Virus record (IMG/VR): IMGVR_UViG_3300037427_000905
Span: 1 to 28,285 of that record
DNA: 28,285 bases
DNA from: a virus
Strand: one strand, 5' to 3'
The notes under the pieces were generated by a model. That model was not told where the DNA came from. It did no database searches and worked only from the letters and a program-made list of their open reading frames with translations. This document shows positions 18,321-26,290 of this stretch, piece after piece. The translations under genes were made by a program, and so were the position numbers. Position 1 is the stretch's first letter, and each line of letters begins with the position of its first letter.

Positions 18321-20444
18321 TTAGAAACAGGATTCGCTGACTGGATAAGTGAATGAATCACTTGGATAATCAATGATATTTATACCTCCTAGGTCACCGA
18401 AATTATAACCATTAAAGTTATTAGGATCGAAGGTAGGAATTGCTACATCGTTGATTGTATAGTCAATTGGATTGACTGAGGGACTAAAGATTGTTGGATC
18501 TACGCCAGGTGGTACTGTAATTGACCCACCAGCAGGTAAAACCTGAATAGGAAGTCTCTCAGTGTCATCTGGAGTGCCTTGCACCGCTATCGGTCCTACA
18601 CAAACGTTGCCATTTGCATAATCAACACTTCCAACAGAAGGATTTAATGTTAATTCGGTTTCATCTCTAGTTGTAACTAGGATTAAATTACCTTGTCCAT
18701 CATCTCTAATATTTACAGGTACTAAAACCTGATTAGTGACATTTGTTGACAAACCAGGAGATGATACTGCTACAGCAGTCGCTCCATCAGTCAAAGTTAG
18801 GTTAACTAGGTCTTCAGTATAACCAGTTGCGTAGAATGTACCTGATTTTACTGTTGAGAAGGATGGTTTACACTTACTAGTGCCTCCATCTCCATCACCA
18901 TCTCCATCACCACCCGCATCATCGTCTTTTGGACTACCTGCAAAGTTTGAAGGGTCATAAAGTGGGTTACCGAAGTCTAAACACTGGGTAAACACGTTAC
19001 CGAAGGTGAATTGGTCAAGATTTTGACCTAAAGTCATCTGAGTGACATTACCAGAGATCGCAGGGTCGCTACTATCAACCATCGCACCAAATTTAGACCC
19101 ATCTATGCGTCCATTGAAGCGATTATTGATACCTGCCTTATTCCACTGGTCAATTCCTTGTAAAATCTTAGTACCAAGTTGAGATCCAGTTAAATTAGTG
19201 TCATTTCCGTTATAATAAACGTAAGATTTCGGAATAACGTAGAAACTTGTAGGATCAATGATAACAGGATCGATTGAAGCAATAGAATACTTCAATAAGT
19301 CCTTTTTAATCTTTTGTTTTGTAGTTGCGTTGAGTTTATTTCCTGTTTTTGGTCTAATTGCAACATAAACCTTACCATATACAGGGGGAGTCAGTTTCTC
19401 GCCTCCGTAGGCGGTCACAGACGCTGCCTGGGGGTATATTTCAGAGACTATATGCTCATAGTCATTCTCAGTGACTGCTCTATTCTGAGTTGCATACGCT
19501 CTAGGTGCTCTAAACTTGACTGAGAGTGCTGTTTCACGGTCTTCACCGTCTTGAGCAGGGTCTTTAGTAGTTAACTTTATAGCATTGGGTGAAATAATCC
19601 TTGCATCACTGTCAACAACCTGACCAACGAAGTCAAAACCTCTTGCACCGTTAGCTTCAACCCCATCAGTGGTCACATATGTGACTCTTATGTATTCACC
19701 ATCAATTAATTTACGTCCAATTGACCCATCTCCGAAAACAAGACGGTATCTCATGTCATCTGTCTCTTCCAAGTAGTAAATTCTGGAAGTTGCATTGGCA
19801 TTTGTGACGTTTGCAGCAAGACTATAGGTATCAGTCTCTGATGATTGAGCACTTGGAGAAATATCTACGGTTAAAAGACCAGTATCTACGTTTTCATCAG
19901 GAATAACGAAGTCTTGTTTCCTAGTATAGTCAACTGTATAGTTTGCAGTAAGCAAATTACCTTGATAAACAGGGATACACTCAAAAATTGCCTGTCCAGT
20001 AGCAGTATCTACTGATACTTGAACGTCTTGAGTGAGTGCAAAGGTATAACTATCGTTTTCATTGTCTGCAACAAAGACATCACCCTTCCTAACAGTGGCA
20101 AATTCTGGGAAAGTGGTGCCATTTAGACCAACTGTTGTCTGTGCAACCAACTTTACACCTGCTCTAGGTGCTTTTATTGACCTTGGAGTGTAATTTAACT
20201 GCTTTGCGATCCTTACAATGTTATCTCTGACCGTTGCAGTCTCTAAAAATGCTTCATTCAACGCCATGTTAGCGTTAAAAGCAGTATAATATGTGTTATA
20301 TGCTAGTATATCGATCAGATATGAACTTGAGCTACCCTCAAAATCGTAATCGGTAAACTCTTTTCTAGTCCGAAGGTACGATTTAATGGATTCTTTGATC
20401 TCAAAGAAGTCTAAGGACGTTAATTGTGAAGGAATTGCTGCCAT
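18321..20444 (-). CDS. 6: Baseplate wedge protein gp6
   Basis: This 707-residue protein matches T4-like baseplate wedge gp6 of the Baseplate_J type. gp6 forms the ring-joining part of the wedge that links neighbouring wedges and opens during sheath contraction. The N-terminus (LTSLDFFEIKESIKSYLRTR, then YLIDILAYNTYYTAFNANMA and ETATVRDNIVRIAKQLNYTP) is characteristic. Central motifs are VFGDGSIGRKL, VTYVTTDGVEANG and the FRAPRAYATQNRAVTENDYE block. T4 gp6 is about 660 residues; this one has a longer C-terminus. An acidic glycine insert (GGDGDGDGDGG, residues about 504-521) breaks it before the last beta-rich segment. The ATG follows the gp25 stop by one base, so the two wedge proteins are probably co-translated. 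Its 3' end overlaps a late promoter for the giant gene. Confidence 0.95.
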   Translation of the reverse strand: MAAIPSQLTSLDFFEIKESIKSYLRTRKEFTDYDFEGSSSSYLIDILAYNTYYTAFNANMALNEAFLETATVRDNIVRIAKQLNYTPRSIKAPRAGVKLVAQTTVGLNGTTFPEFATVRKGDVFVADNENDSYTFALTQDVQVSVDTATGQAIFECIPVYQGNLLTANYTVDYTRKQDFVIPDENVDTGLLTVDISPSAQSSETDTYSLAANVTNANATSRIYYLEETDDMRYRLVFGDGSIGRKLIDGEYIRVTYVTTDGVEANGARGFDFVGQVVDSDARIISPNAIKLTTKDPAQDGEDRETALSVKFRAPRAYATQNRAVTENDYEHIVSEIYPQAASVTAYGGEKLTPPVYGKVYVAIRPKTGNKLNATTKQKIKKDLLKYSIASIDPVIIDPTSFYVIPKSYVYYNGNDTNLTGSQLGTKILQGIDQWNKAGINNRFNGRIDGSKFGAMVDSSDPAISGNVTQMTLGQNLDQFTFGNVFTQCLDFGNPLYDPSNFAGSPKDDDAGGDGDGDGDGGTSKCKPSFSTVKSGTFYATGYTEDLVNLTLTDGATAVAVSSPGLSTNVTNQVLVPVNIRDDGQGNLILVTTRDETELTLNPSVGSVDYANGNVCVGPIAVQGTPDDTERLPIQVLPAGGSITVPPGVDPTIFSPSVNPIDYTINDVAIPTFDPNNFNGYNFGDLGGINIIDYPSDSFTYPVSESCF
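18377..18384 (-). promoter_or_regulatory. T4-type late promoter inside the gp6 end, for the giant gene
   Basis: An exact TATAAATA (context GGAGGTATAAATATC) lies inside gp6 where it encodes GGINIID, 61 nt upstream of the giant gene's ATG. It would give the giant gene its own late transcript in addition to read-through from gp25-gp6. The exact octamer and the spacing are seen directly; activity is inferred. Confidence 0.6.
18885..18915 (-). repeat. Short tandem repeat encoding the Gly-Asp run in gp6
   Basis: The forward strand reads CCATCTCCATCA twice in succession, followed by a partial copy. On the coding strand this gives alternating GGT/GAT/GGA codons and the GDGDGDG run. Such 6-12 bp repeats can change length by slippage without breaking the frame. 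The run probably forms a flexible or Ca2+-binding linker between gp6 domains. Confidence 0.75.
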
Positions 20445-20445
20445 T

Positions 20446-20859
20446 TTATGCTCTCTCTAGGAGAAATTCGACGTTTTGGGTTTCTGATTCACCTACAATG
20501 GTATAATCTATACCAATCTGCACTGAATTTACTTCAGAATCATCACGAAGTCCAACCCCAGTAACTTTAATACGGGGTTCAAGTCTTGTTAGACAGTTAT
20601 AAATTTCACTTTTAATGGTATCCACTGCAAATGGATCCCAAGGTTCAAACAAAAGTGCTTTAACTTTAGATCCAATGCTACGTTGGAAAGGTCTTTCACC
20701 AAACATTGTCATAATTAAATTACGTACAGACTGTTTGATAGCGTTTTCATTCTTAACCACACCAAAATCTCCAGTATTAGGATTAGAATTAAATGAGACT
20801 GCTAAGTCTTTAAATCCCCTGGAGATATATTTTTCTGATCTGAACCTATACCCAGCCAT
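20446..20859 (-). CDS. 25: Baseplate wedge protein gp25 (lysozyme-like fold family)
   Basis: This 137-residue protein matches the Gp25/IraD family (T4 gp25 is 132 residues). gp25 binds gp6 in the baseplate wedge and helps start sheath assembly. Recognisable segments are the N-terminal FKDLAVSFNSNPNTGDFGVV, then NAIKQSVRNLIMTMFGERPF with QRSIGSKVKALLFEPWDPF, typical of the family's conserved R-x-x-x-P-x-x-G-x-x-x-x-x-x-F-E pattern. The C-terminal strand IGIDYTIVGESETQNVEFLL is also family-like. It is the first gene after a TATAAATA late promoter 40 nt upstream and has no clear Shine-Dalgarno. The gp6 start follows its stop by one base. Confidence 0.95.
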   Translation of the reverse strand: MAGYRFRSEKYISRGFKDLAVSFNSNPNTGDFGVVKNENAIKQSVRNLIMTMFGERPFQRSIGSKVKALLFEPWDPFAVDTIKSEIYNCLTRLEPRIKVTGVGLRDDSEVNSVQIGIDYTIVGESETQNVEFLLERA

Positions 20860-20898
20860 TTTTGTCTGCTGTTACCGAGATATTTAGCTAATATCTTT

Positions 20899-20906
20899 TA
20901 TTTATA
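20899..20906 (-). promoter_or_regulatory. T4-type late promoter upstream of gp25
   Basis: The minus strand carries an exact TATAAATA (in the context CCCTATAAATAAAAG) 40 nt upstream of the gp25 start. In T4-like phages this octamer alone is the -10 element recognised by the phage late sigma (gp55) with the sliding clamp. The position, just before a virion gene pair in a 58-bp gap, fits that role. Confidence 0.75.
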
Positions 20907-20917
20907 GGGTTTCCCGA

Positions 20918-21055
20918 CTATTTTCCTTGACCCCTATACCTTTTCTTCGCTACGTTACGTGAAGTAGGAGAAATCTTTGTGTTTTTTGAGTTACCTTGTC
21001 TGGTTTTCTTAGCTGGTGGAGCAACCCAATCACCATTTGATCCGTATAATGCCAT
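20918..21055 (-). CDS. Small basic conserved phage protein (45 aa)
   Basis: The reading is MALYGSNGDWVAPPAKKT at the N-terminus and VAKKRYRGQGK at the C-terminus, ending in TAG at 20918-20920. The protein is strongly basic (Lys/Arg throughout) and has no hydrophobic core, so it is probably disordered and may bind nucleic acid or a partner virion protein. From memory, cyanophages carry similar tiny proteins ending in KRYRGQG near the gp25-gp6 genes. It lies 17 bp after the PAAR-like gene. It has no recognisable Shine-Dalgarno; the upstream bases are TAATTAAAA. Function is unknown. Confidence 0.75.
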   Translation of the reverse strand: MALYGSNGDWVAPPAKKTRQGNSKNTKISPTSRNVAKKRYRGQGK

Positions 21056-21072
21056 TTTTAATTAGTAAACTA

Positions 21073-21606
21073 CTATGATGATAGCACAGTTGCATGCCCC
21101 CAGGCAACCACAGATGAACAAGGGTAACTCCAACCAGGAAATCCTACTCCTAGTGGATCTAATATCCGTGCAATAGGCAATTTAAGAGCAAATACTGTTA
21201 AAGTTGTTGCCATAACAATTCTAGTATGTCCCACACCACCACCATCTTCGATTGTAAGGACACTACAAGGGATTGGAGTGGGCGTTGGACACATTGCTTT
21301 ACCACAAGGACACATGTACACAACAATATTAGTACATACCGCTATATGCGGTGTAAAGGTATCACCCAATAACATGATAGGAATCCTATTCACCTGCACA
21401 GTTGCCCTATAAGGAGTAATAGGAAATATAGGAATTAGGGGTTGAGGTGGCCACCAACAGGTAAACTCTTTAATGACTATGCTGTAGGGGATAGGAGGGG
21501 TACCACACGCCTGTACAGAGTGCACAGTGGATGGTAAACACAATCCATGACCACTACAAGGTAGTCCGTTTAGAGATGAAACTGGTAGTAAGTATCCAAA
21601 TGCCAT
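21073..21606 (-). CDS. PAAR-like tail-tip protein, Cys-rich
   Basis: This 177-residue protein looks PAAR-like: a beta-rich chain with VQVNRIPIMLLGDTFTPHIA, resembling the V-N-G-x-P-x-x-x-x-G-D-x-x-x-x-H core of PAAR proteins, and Gly/Pro-rich ends. PAAR proteins cap the central spike (T4 gp5.4) and bind a metal through His/Cys. This one is long for the family and carries ten cysteines, including VYMCPCGKAMC, closer to the DUF4280 PAAR-like branch than to gp5.4. Its ATG overlaps the stop of the 1371-aa gene by one base (TAATG), suggesting coupled synthesis with it. The next gene is the 45-aa basic protein, then gp25. I infer the sharpened tail tip; the metal ligands are not certain. Confidence 0.65.
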   Translation of the reverse strand: MAFGYLLPVSSLNGLPCSGHGLCLPSTVHSVQACGTPPIPYSIVIKEFTCWWPPQPLIPIFPITPYRATVQVNRIPIMLLGDTFTPHIAVCTNIVVYMCPCGKAMCPTPTPIPCSVLTIEDGGGVGHTRIVMATTLTVFALKLPIARILDPLGVGFPGWSYPCSSVVAWGHATVLSS

Positions 21607-24600
21607 TATCTTCTAGGTTCTATTACATCGTTAACTGAATCACCATCTGTCCAACTGCCTTCTTCACTACATTCATCGAAGTATGGGTTACCATAGTTAC
21701 GCAACGCCCTACCTAGGGCTATAACACCACCAGTGAGGTAATTTCTTACTACCATGGTACCATTATATGTTCCCATAATCAACCTAGCTTTATCTTCACT
21801 CTCTATAATCCTATTCGGTGGTATTGCAATAGAAGAATCCATAACTTTATCTAGTGCCACACAGGAATCATATAACTCACTGGTCTGACAGAAGGTTTGA
21901 CCTGCTAAAGGATTACCATTAGCATCATAACCACAGTATACACTAAGAGGTCCATCATTAGCAGTTATGTTACGCACATAAGTATCCCAACACTCATTAG
22001 GTGGTACTCCATTAGTGCAAGTAGCTACACTGATAGCAGTATAATCTACAGAGTGAGGTGTACCTGCTGGATCTCCTGCCGTAGGGTGACCTAACCATGT
22101 CTGCACTGCTGATGAAGCAGTGATATTAGTACCTGCCCACATCTGCAATTGCTCCACTTCTGTATACTGAGATCTATTGTAGTCGTAGGTGTTTTCATCT
22201 AACCCCACAGGAACAAAGACAATGTTACCAGCATCTTGAGGATCTCTGTAACATCTACCATCTATACTACTCCTCTTACACGCCCATGTCCTCTCTCCAG
22301 AGTTACCTGGTATATCTCTCTTCTGCTGTTGGAAAGGCACTGGCAACTTCTTGAGGAATTCCATGAATGCTGGTCCCTGAGTACCTCCCACATATCCTTC
22401 TATTTCCATTGATACTCTGAAGGATGCTTCCTTCTGTGCAGAAGCACAATACTTATACGGTAACCATCCAAATGCTTTCTGCTCACCCTCCTCATTAGCA
22501 GCGAGGTATGCACACGGCATATCAAACCAACGAGTAATATTATAGAGCTTAGGTTGTGCAACTGTTATACACCTCTCACCACCAACCGCACCATATAGTC
22601 CAGACATATTCTCACCGAATACATCTACTGATTGTGCACCAGTGTACACATAAGGCATCACATTCTGCTCAAACCCTATAATACCACCACCATCTTTAGT
22701 ATTGTCTAAACTAGACATAACCTCAAACTGTGTACCATCTGGCACACCATTAGCAATCATACCACGGGCATTAACATCAATACATGACTCTGGTAAATTC
22801 ATGCATATCTTAGTTACATCATCATCTATACCATCTCCTGCTGCCCTGATATAACTGTCTGGTACCTCAGCGTATACGTTACTAGGTGAGTTACCGAAAT
22901 GACCAGGTTGAGGTTGTATTCCCATAGAAGACTTAACATACCCCATACTCTCAGCATCCATACTCTCACCAATAGTAGATACTTCATACTGAGGTTGCTC
23001 TACTCTTGCAGAGGAATATACTGCATCCTCTTTTTCAAACTTATGATTCCACGCATCTTCCATCTTTCCGTGCATTTTTTCTCGCTCTTCTGCACCAGTG
23101 CCACCTGATCCTTCATACTTAATCTTCTCAGGATCCACAACATGCACTATGGGTATATTCGCCTGATTATATCCTGATCCTCCATCTACTACTCTTACTG
23201 CTTTAATTACACCTCTCTCATCTAATAGTGATATTTCAACCTCTGCTGTCTTAAGAGTCATAAACTCATTATCCTTATCAGCACTGACAATACCGTTGAG
23301 TGTGCCCCACTTACGACCAGAAGTCTGCACCTCTCTTAGTTGATATCCCTCATCCTTTATTGGATCTCCAATTGCCTTAGAGTAATCAGGATCCATTGTG
23401 AGTCTATCTTCCATAAACTCTGCGGTATCATTAGAGGAGAAACTGTCCATCGCCCGTGGATCCATTACTTTAATCAAAGGTTCAACGTACCCCATACCAC
23501 CGTTAATAACAACCACATCAATTATAGTACCATCATCTCCTACTACCGCTTCTAGTTTTGCCTCATCCATCTTGCGGTGCGGTATCAACGCCTTAGGATC
23601 GATCTCAACTTTCCAGTAGGATATCTTCTTAGGGAATTCATACGTACCACAGAATGCAGACTTATTAGGAATACCATACCCTGCTAGTATCTCTGCTGTA
23701 CCACCATCAGATGAAGTGAATTGCTCTTGATAAGTGAATACAGGAGGATCTACTACTCTGTCTATATTTTGCACCCTAGTCTCTAGAGTGTAATTACCTG
23801 CTGCGAGTGTCATGGGGATTACTTCACTACCCATACCACTAGCGTAAGTAATCTGCCTGTCTATAAGGACATTGTTACTAGAGTCCGTGAGTTTAACGTA
23901 TCCATAGTTATCGGACTCTATTGCTAGAGAGTAGTCTCCATTAGAAGGTATAGTAATTGTCGCAGTGTGTACTTGCCATACACCAATATAAGGATCTGTT
24001 ACGTCATCAGCAGGTTTTATAGAGTATATACCCCATGTCTCCATAAAGTTTGACCACGGTACTGCGGTATTAGTTGGTTCACCTATAGCAACCCATGATC
24101 CTTTCTCCGCAAGTGATGTAGTTATCTCCACAGCACCTACAGTAGTTAACCGCCAGGCTACGCAAGCAGGGTTAACATACCACTTATTATCTCTACTGTT
24201 ATCCCATGTCAGCTCCATTACTCCGCACTTAAGCTCATCTCCGAAGTAATAGCAATTAACTATATCCCATCCATTGATAGTCTCTCCGCTATTAAAGTCA
24301 CCAGTCCTAGTGGTGTAACGGAAGAATATCATATGTGTCTCAGTATCAATAGTCCAGAAGGATTCATTTACACCAGTAGTGCTCTGGTCATGTATTGATA
24401 GTTTAGTCTTAGTAGTATTCCACACATCTGCATTAATCTCATAGAAGTGTGAATGATACGACCATACAGGAGCACAATGAGGGCATCCTTCAGGGTCGGT
24501 AGTGTTAGGACAACACTGAGCATTACTCAGGATATACTGAGTAGAGAATATAGGACCATTCCAAGGGTAAGTAGTATCATAAAGGTAAAATACAAACTGG

Positions 24601-25721
24601 GAGTCATACATATCCTCGAATCCCAAATAGCGAGGTATGGCACCCTTTACAGCACCACTCAGACCATATGACCACTCGAATAGTGCTTCGTTATCTAATA
24701 CGTCTACATTATCAGGCCATCCCCAACCATTAATATTAGGTGGACCTTCTACACTAGCACCACTAGAGTCCCTCTGTTGACGATACATGAACTCAGACCA
24801 TCCACCACCATCTTCATCATAATCTAATTGAGAGTCATTAGTATAGTCATACCAACCAGACTTATTAACACACTGTCCAGTGGGACCAATTTTACCTAGA
24901 TCTACAATAGTATCGGTAGGAGAATCCAGAGCACGAGTCTGGAAACAATAGCATAGTATACCCTGATACACATAGTCTTTACCGTGACTACGTGCAGGGT
25001 CTACAGGAGCACCTTCTGCTATACCCTGTAGGTTAACTTCTTTCTCTGGATATGTGGTATAGAAATGATCAGGATCAGGGTGTAGATACTCATAGAGGGG
25101 TTTACATGTCTCTCCTGGTGAGCAGTATGCATTAGCATGTGCTTCTGTAGTGAAGACATATCCTAAAGTCTGCACTTCTAAGTATTTGTCTCTACCGCAA
25201 CCTGTCACATTAGGTGTATTAGTCCCTACACACAATTGTGTATCATCAGGCCAATAGGAATACCATGCCTTAAGGGGCACACTATTCGCTACCTGAGTAG
25301 TCATTACATAGAATACTGGACTTCCTTTCCTTGGCTCTGCATTATATCCCTTCGCTGCTCTTTCCCAACTCTCATTCTCACATCCTAGATTAACTTTATG
25401 GATCTGAGGATCCCTAGTATACATGTGGTCGTCTTTACTTCCCCTATACCACCTGTATACACCTTGTCTCTCATTACCATTATTACTTACATTAGTATTC
25501 TCTTCATCACCGATATAGTGTACATTATCTTTCCCTAGTGGCATACTCCCTGGTCCACCACCATCAAAAGTTATATTGTAATCCATCCCAGTGCCCACAC
25601 CAGGATAATCTGATGAGGTATCATAGTCTCCACTAGCAGGTCTTTTAAACCCTTGAGTGAAGGCACCAGTTTTTATAGGATTAGGATAACTCCTGCCTGT
25701 TTCTTGAATATAGGCTGGCAC
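21606..25721 (-). CDS. Large Cys-rich tail/fibre structural protein with lectin-like modules
   Basis: This 1371-residue protein was not recognised as a whole. The start is GTG at 25721: the TAG of the 101-aa gene shares its G (TAGTG), and no ATG lies nearby. Residues about 94-260 hold three DUF5648-like repeats, with cores YRWYRGSKDDHMYTRDP, WYSYWPDDTQL and YEYLHPDPDHFYTTYPEKE, and the closing strand YVYQGILCYCF. A four-Cys cluster, CCPNTTDPEGCPHC, is near residue 407. A PA14/GLEYA-like beta segment (ATITIPSNGDYSLAIESDNY) is at about 574-654. GxGY repeats like those of the giant protein are near residues 740 and 850 (VINGGMGYVEPLIKV and VRVVDGGSGYNQANIPIV). About 29 cysteines were counted by eye. 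It is probably a baseplate-proximal fibre or adhesin partnered with the PAAR tip. Confidence 0.7.
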   Translation of the reverse strand: MPAYIQETGRSYPNPIKTGAFTQGFKRPASGDYDTSSDYPGVGTGMDYNITFDGGGPGSMPLGKDNVHYIGDEENTNVSNNGNERQGVYRWYRGSKDDHMYTRDPQIHKVNLGCENESWERAAKGYNAEPRKGSPVFYVMTTQVANSVPLKAWYSYWPDDTQLCVGTNTPNVTGCGRDKYLEVQTLGYVFTTEAHANAYCSPGETCKPLYEYLHPDPDHFYTTYPEKEVNLQGIAEGAPVDPARSHGKDYVYQGILCYCFQTRALDSPTDTIVDLGKIGPTGQCVNKSGWYDYTNDSQLDYDEDGGGWSEFMYRQQRDSSGASVEGPPNINGWGWPDNVDVLDNEALFEWSYGLSGAVKGAIPRYLGFEDMYDSQFVFYLYDTTYPWNGPIFSTQYILSNAQCCPNTTDPEGCPHCAPVWSYHSHFYEINADVWNTTKTKLSIHDQSTTGVNESFWTIDTETHMIFFRYTTRTGDFNSGETINGWDIVNCYYFGDELKCGVMELTWDNSRDNKWYVNPACVAWRLTTVGAVEITTSLAEKGSWVAIGEPTNTAVPWSNFMETWGIYSIKPADDVTDPYIGVWQVHTATITIPSNGDYSLAIESDNYGYVKLTDSSNNVLIDRQITYASGMGSEVIPMTLAAGNYTLETRVQNIDRVVDPPVFTYQEQFTSSDGGTAEILAGYGIPNKSAFCGTYEFPKKISYWKVEIDPKALIPHRKMDEAKLEAVVGDDGTIIDVVVINGGMGYVEPLIKVMDPRAMDSFSSNDTAEFMEDRLTMDPDYSKAIGDPIKDEGYQLREVQTSGRKWGTLNGIVSADKDNEFMTLKTAEVEISLLDERGVIKAVRVVDGGSGYNQANIPIVHVVDPEKIKYEGSGGTGAEEREKMHGKMEDAWNHKFEKEDAVYSSARVEQPQYEVSTIGESMDAESMGYVKSSMGIQPQPGHFGNSPSNVYAEVPDSYIRAAGDGIDDDVTKICMNLPESCIDVNARGMIANGVPDGTQFEVMSSLDNTKDGGGIIGFEQNVMPYVYTGAQSVDVFGENMSGLYGAVGGERCITVAQPKLYNITRWFDMPCAYLAANEEGEQKAFGWLPYKYCASAQKEASFRVSMEIEGYVGGTQGPAFMEFLKKLPVPFQQQKRDIPGNSGERTWACKRSSIDGRCYRDPQDAGNIVFVPVGLDENTYDYNRSQYTEVEQLQMWAGTNITASSAVQTWLGHPTAGDPAGTPHSVDYTAISVATCTNGVPPNECWDTYVRNITANDGPLSVYCGYDANGNPLAGQTFCQTSELYDSCVALDKVMDSSIAIPPNRIIESEDKARLIMGTYNGTMVVRNYLTGGVIALGRALRNYGNPYFDECSEEGSWTDGDSVNDVIEPRR

Positions 25722-26026
25722 TATTTACTTTGTTGATCTTCTAACTTATTTAGTCTCTCTTCTAGGAGTTTTATATTATGTCCTTTATAAGCAACAGGAC
25801 CACTAGCAGAGTAGATATCATCGAATAACTCTTTCATATTAAGATACTCTTCCCTTCCATCAGGTCTATATTTAATCATCTCAGGACCTGGGGGAGGAAT
25901 TTTTTGTATTGCTACTTCTAGTTTCTCTACTCTATCTGTTAAATTCTTCAGTGCAGTGCTTATGTTTTCAAATGCCCAACTAATAAATTCTTCATCAGAC
26001 TTAAACTTTGGAGTTTCACTCGCCAT
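25721..26026 (-). CDS. Small coiled-coil phage protein (101 aa)
   Basis: The function was not recognised. It starts MASETPKFKSDEEFISWAFE. Two heptad-like stretches are visible: residues about 17-45 (ISTALKNLTDRVEKLEVAI) and about 83-99 (IKLLEERLNKLEDQQ). A PPPGPE turn and a short acidic linker separate them. This suggests a small oligomeric or chaperone-like protein. It ends in a TAG that overlaps the GTG of the 1371-aa gene, so it may act as a cofactor or assembly partner for that fibre. A late-promoter-like TATAAAAA lies about 25 nt upstream of its ATG, and its leader is A-rich with no Shine-Dalgarno. Confidence 0.75.
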   Translation of the reverse strand: MASETPKFKSDEEFISWAFENISTALKNLTDRVEKLEVAIQKIPPPGPEMIKYRPDGREEYLNMKELFDDIYSASGPVAYKGHNIKLLEERLNKLEDQQSK

Positions 26027-26049
26027 TTTTTTTCTTTGAAATCGCTAAT

Positions 26050-26057
26050 TTTTTATA
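26050..26057 (-). promoter_or_regulatory. Possible variant late promoter for the 101-aa gene
   Basis: The minus strand reads TATAAAAA, one mismatch from TATAAATA, 24 nt upstream of ATG 26026. It lies in an 83-bp AT-rich gap, so chance occurrence is quite possible. The same variant occurs upstream of the NlpC/P60 gene. Confidence 0.35.
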
Positions 26058-26109
26058 AGACTAATAATGTTACAGATAACAAGTATTGTCAGACATATCT
26101 GATTATATC

Positions 26110-26271
26110 TCATTCGTCAACTTTATGCAATATAACAGACCCATCGGTCTCTTCTTGATATTCTAACACAGTGCCAATGATCCATCCACAATCTCTCATG
26201 ACATCTTCAGGGATGTGTATATAATTATCACCATACTCATCTTCCTCTATGGTTAGTGTAAATCGTTTCAT
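26110..26271 (-). CDS. AbrB-like small protein (53 aa)
   Basis: The reading is MKRFTLTIEEDEYGDNYIHI, then PEDVMRDCGWIIGTVLEYQE and ETDGSVILHKVDE, stop TGA. The segment I-P-x-D-V-x-x-x-x-G-W-x-x-G-x-x-L-E-Y followed by D-G-x-x-x-L-x-K is the swapped-hairpin AbrB/MazE-like pattern. It is also seen, from memory, in short cyanophage proteins with an LPxxLxxxLGWxxGDxLEW core. Family members bind DNA or act as antitoxins, but no toxin gene is adjacent and the N-terminal half is acidic, so DNA binding is not certain. It follows the NlpC/P60 gene by 19 bp without a clear Shine-Dalgarno. Confidence 0.7.
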   Translation of the reverse strand: MKRFTLTIEEDEYGDNYIHIPEDVMRDCGWIIGTVLEYQEETDGSVILHKVDE

Positions 26272-26290
26272 AAGCAATACTATAACTGTC

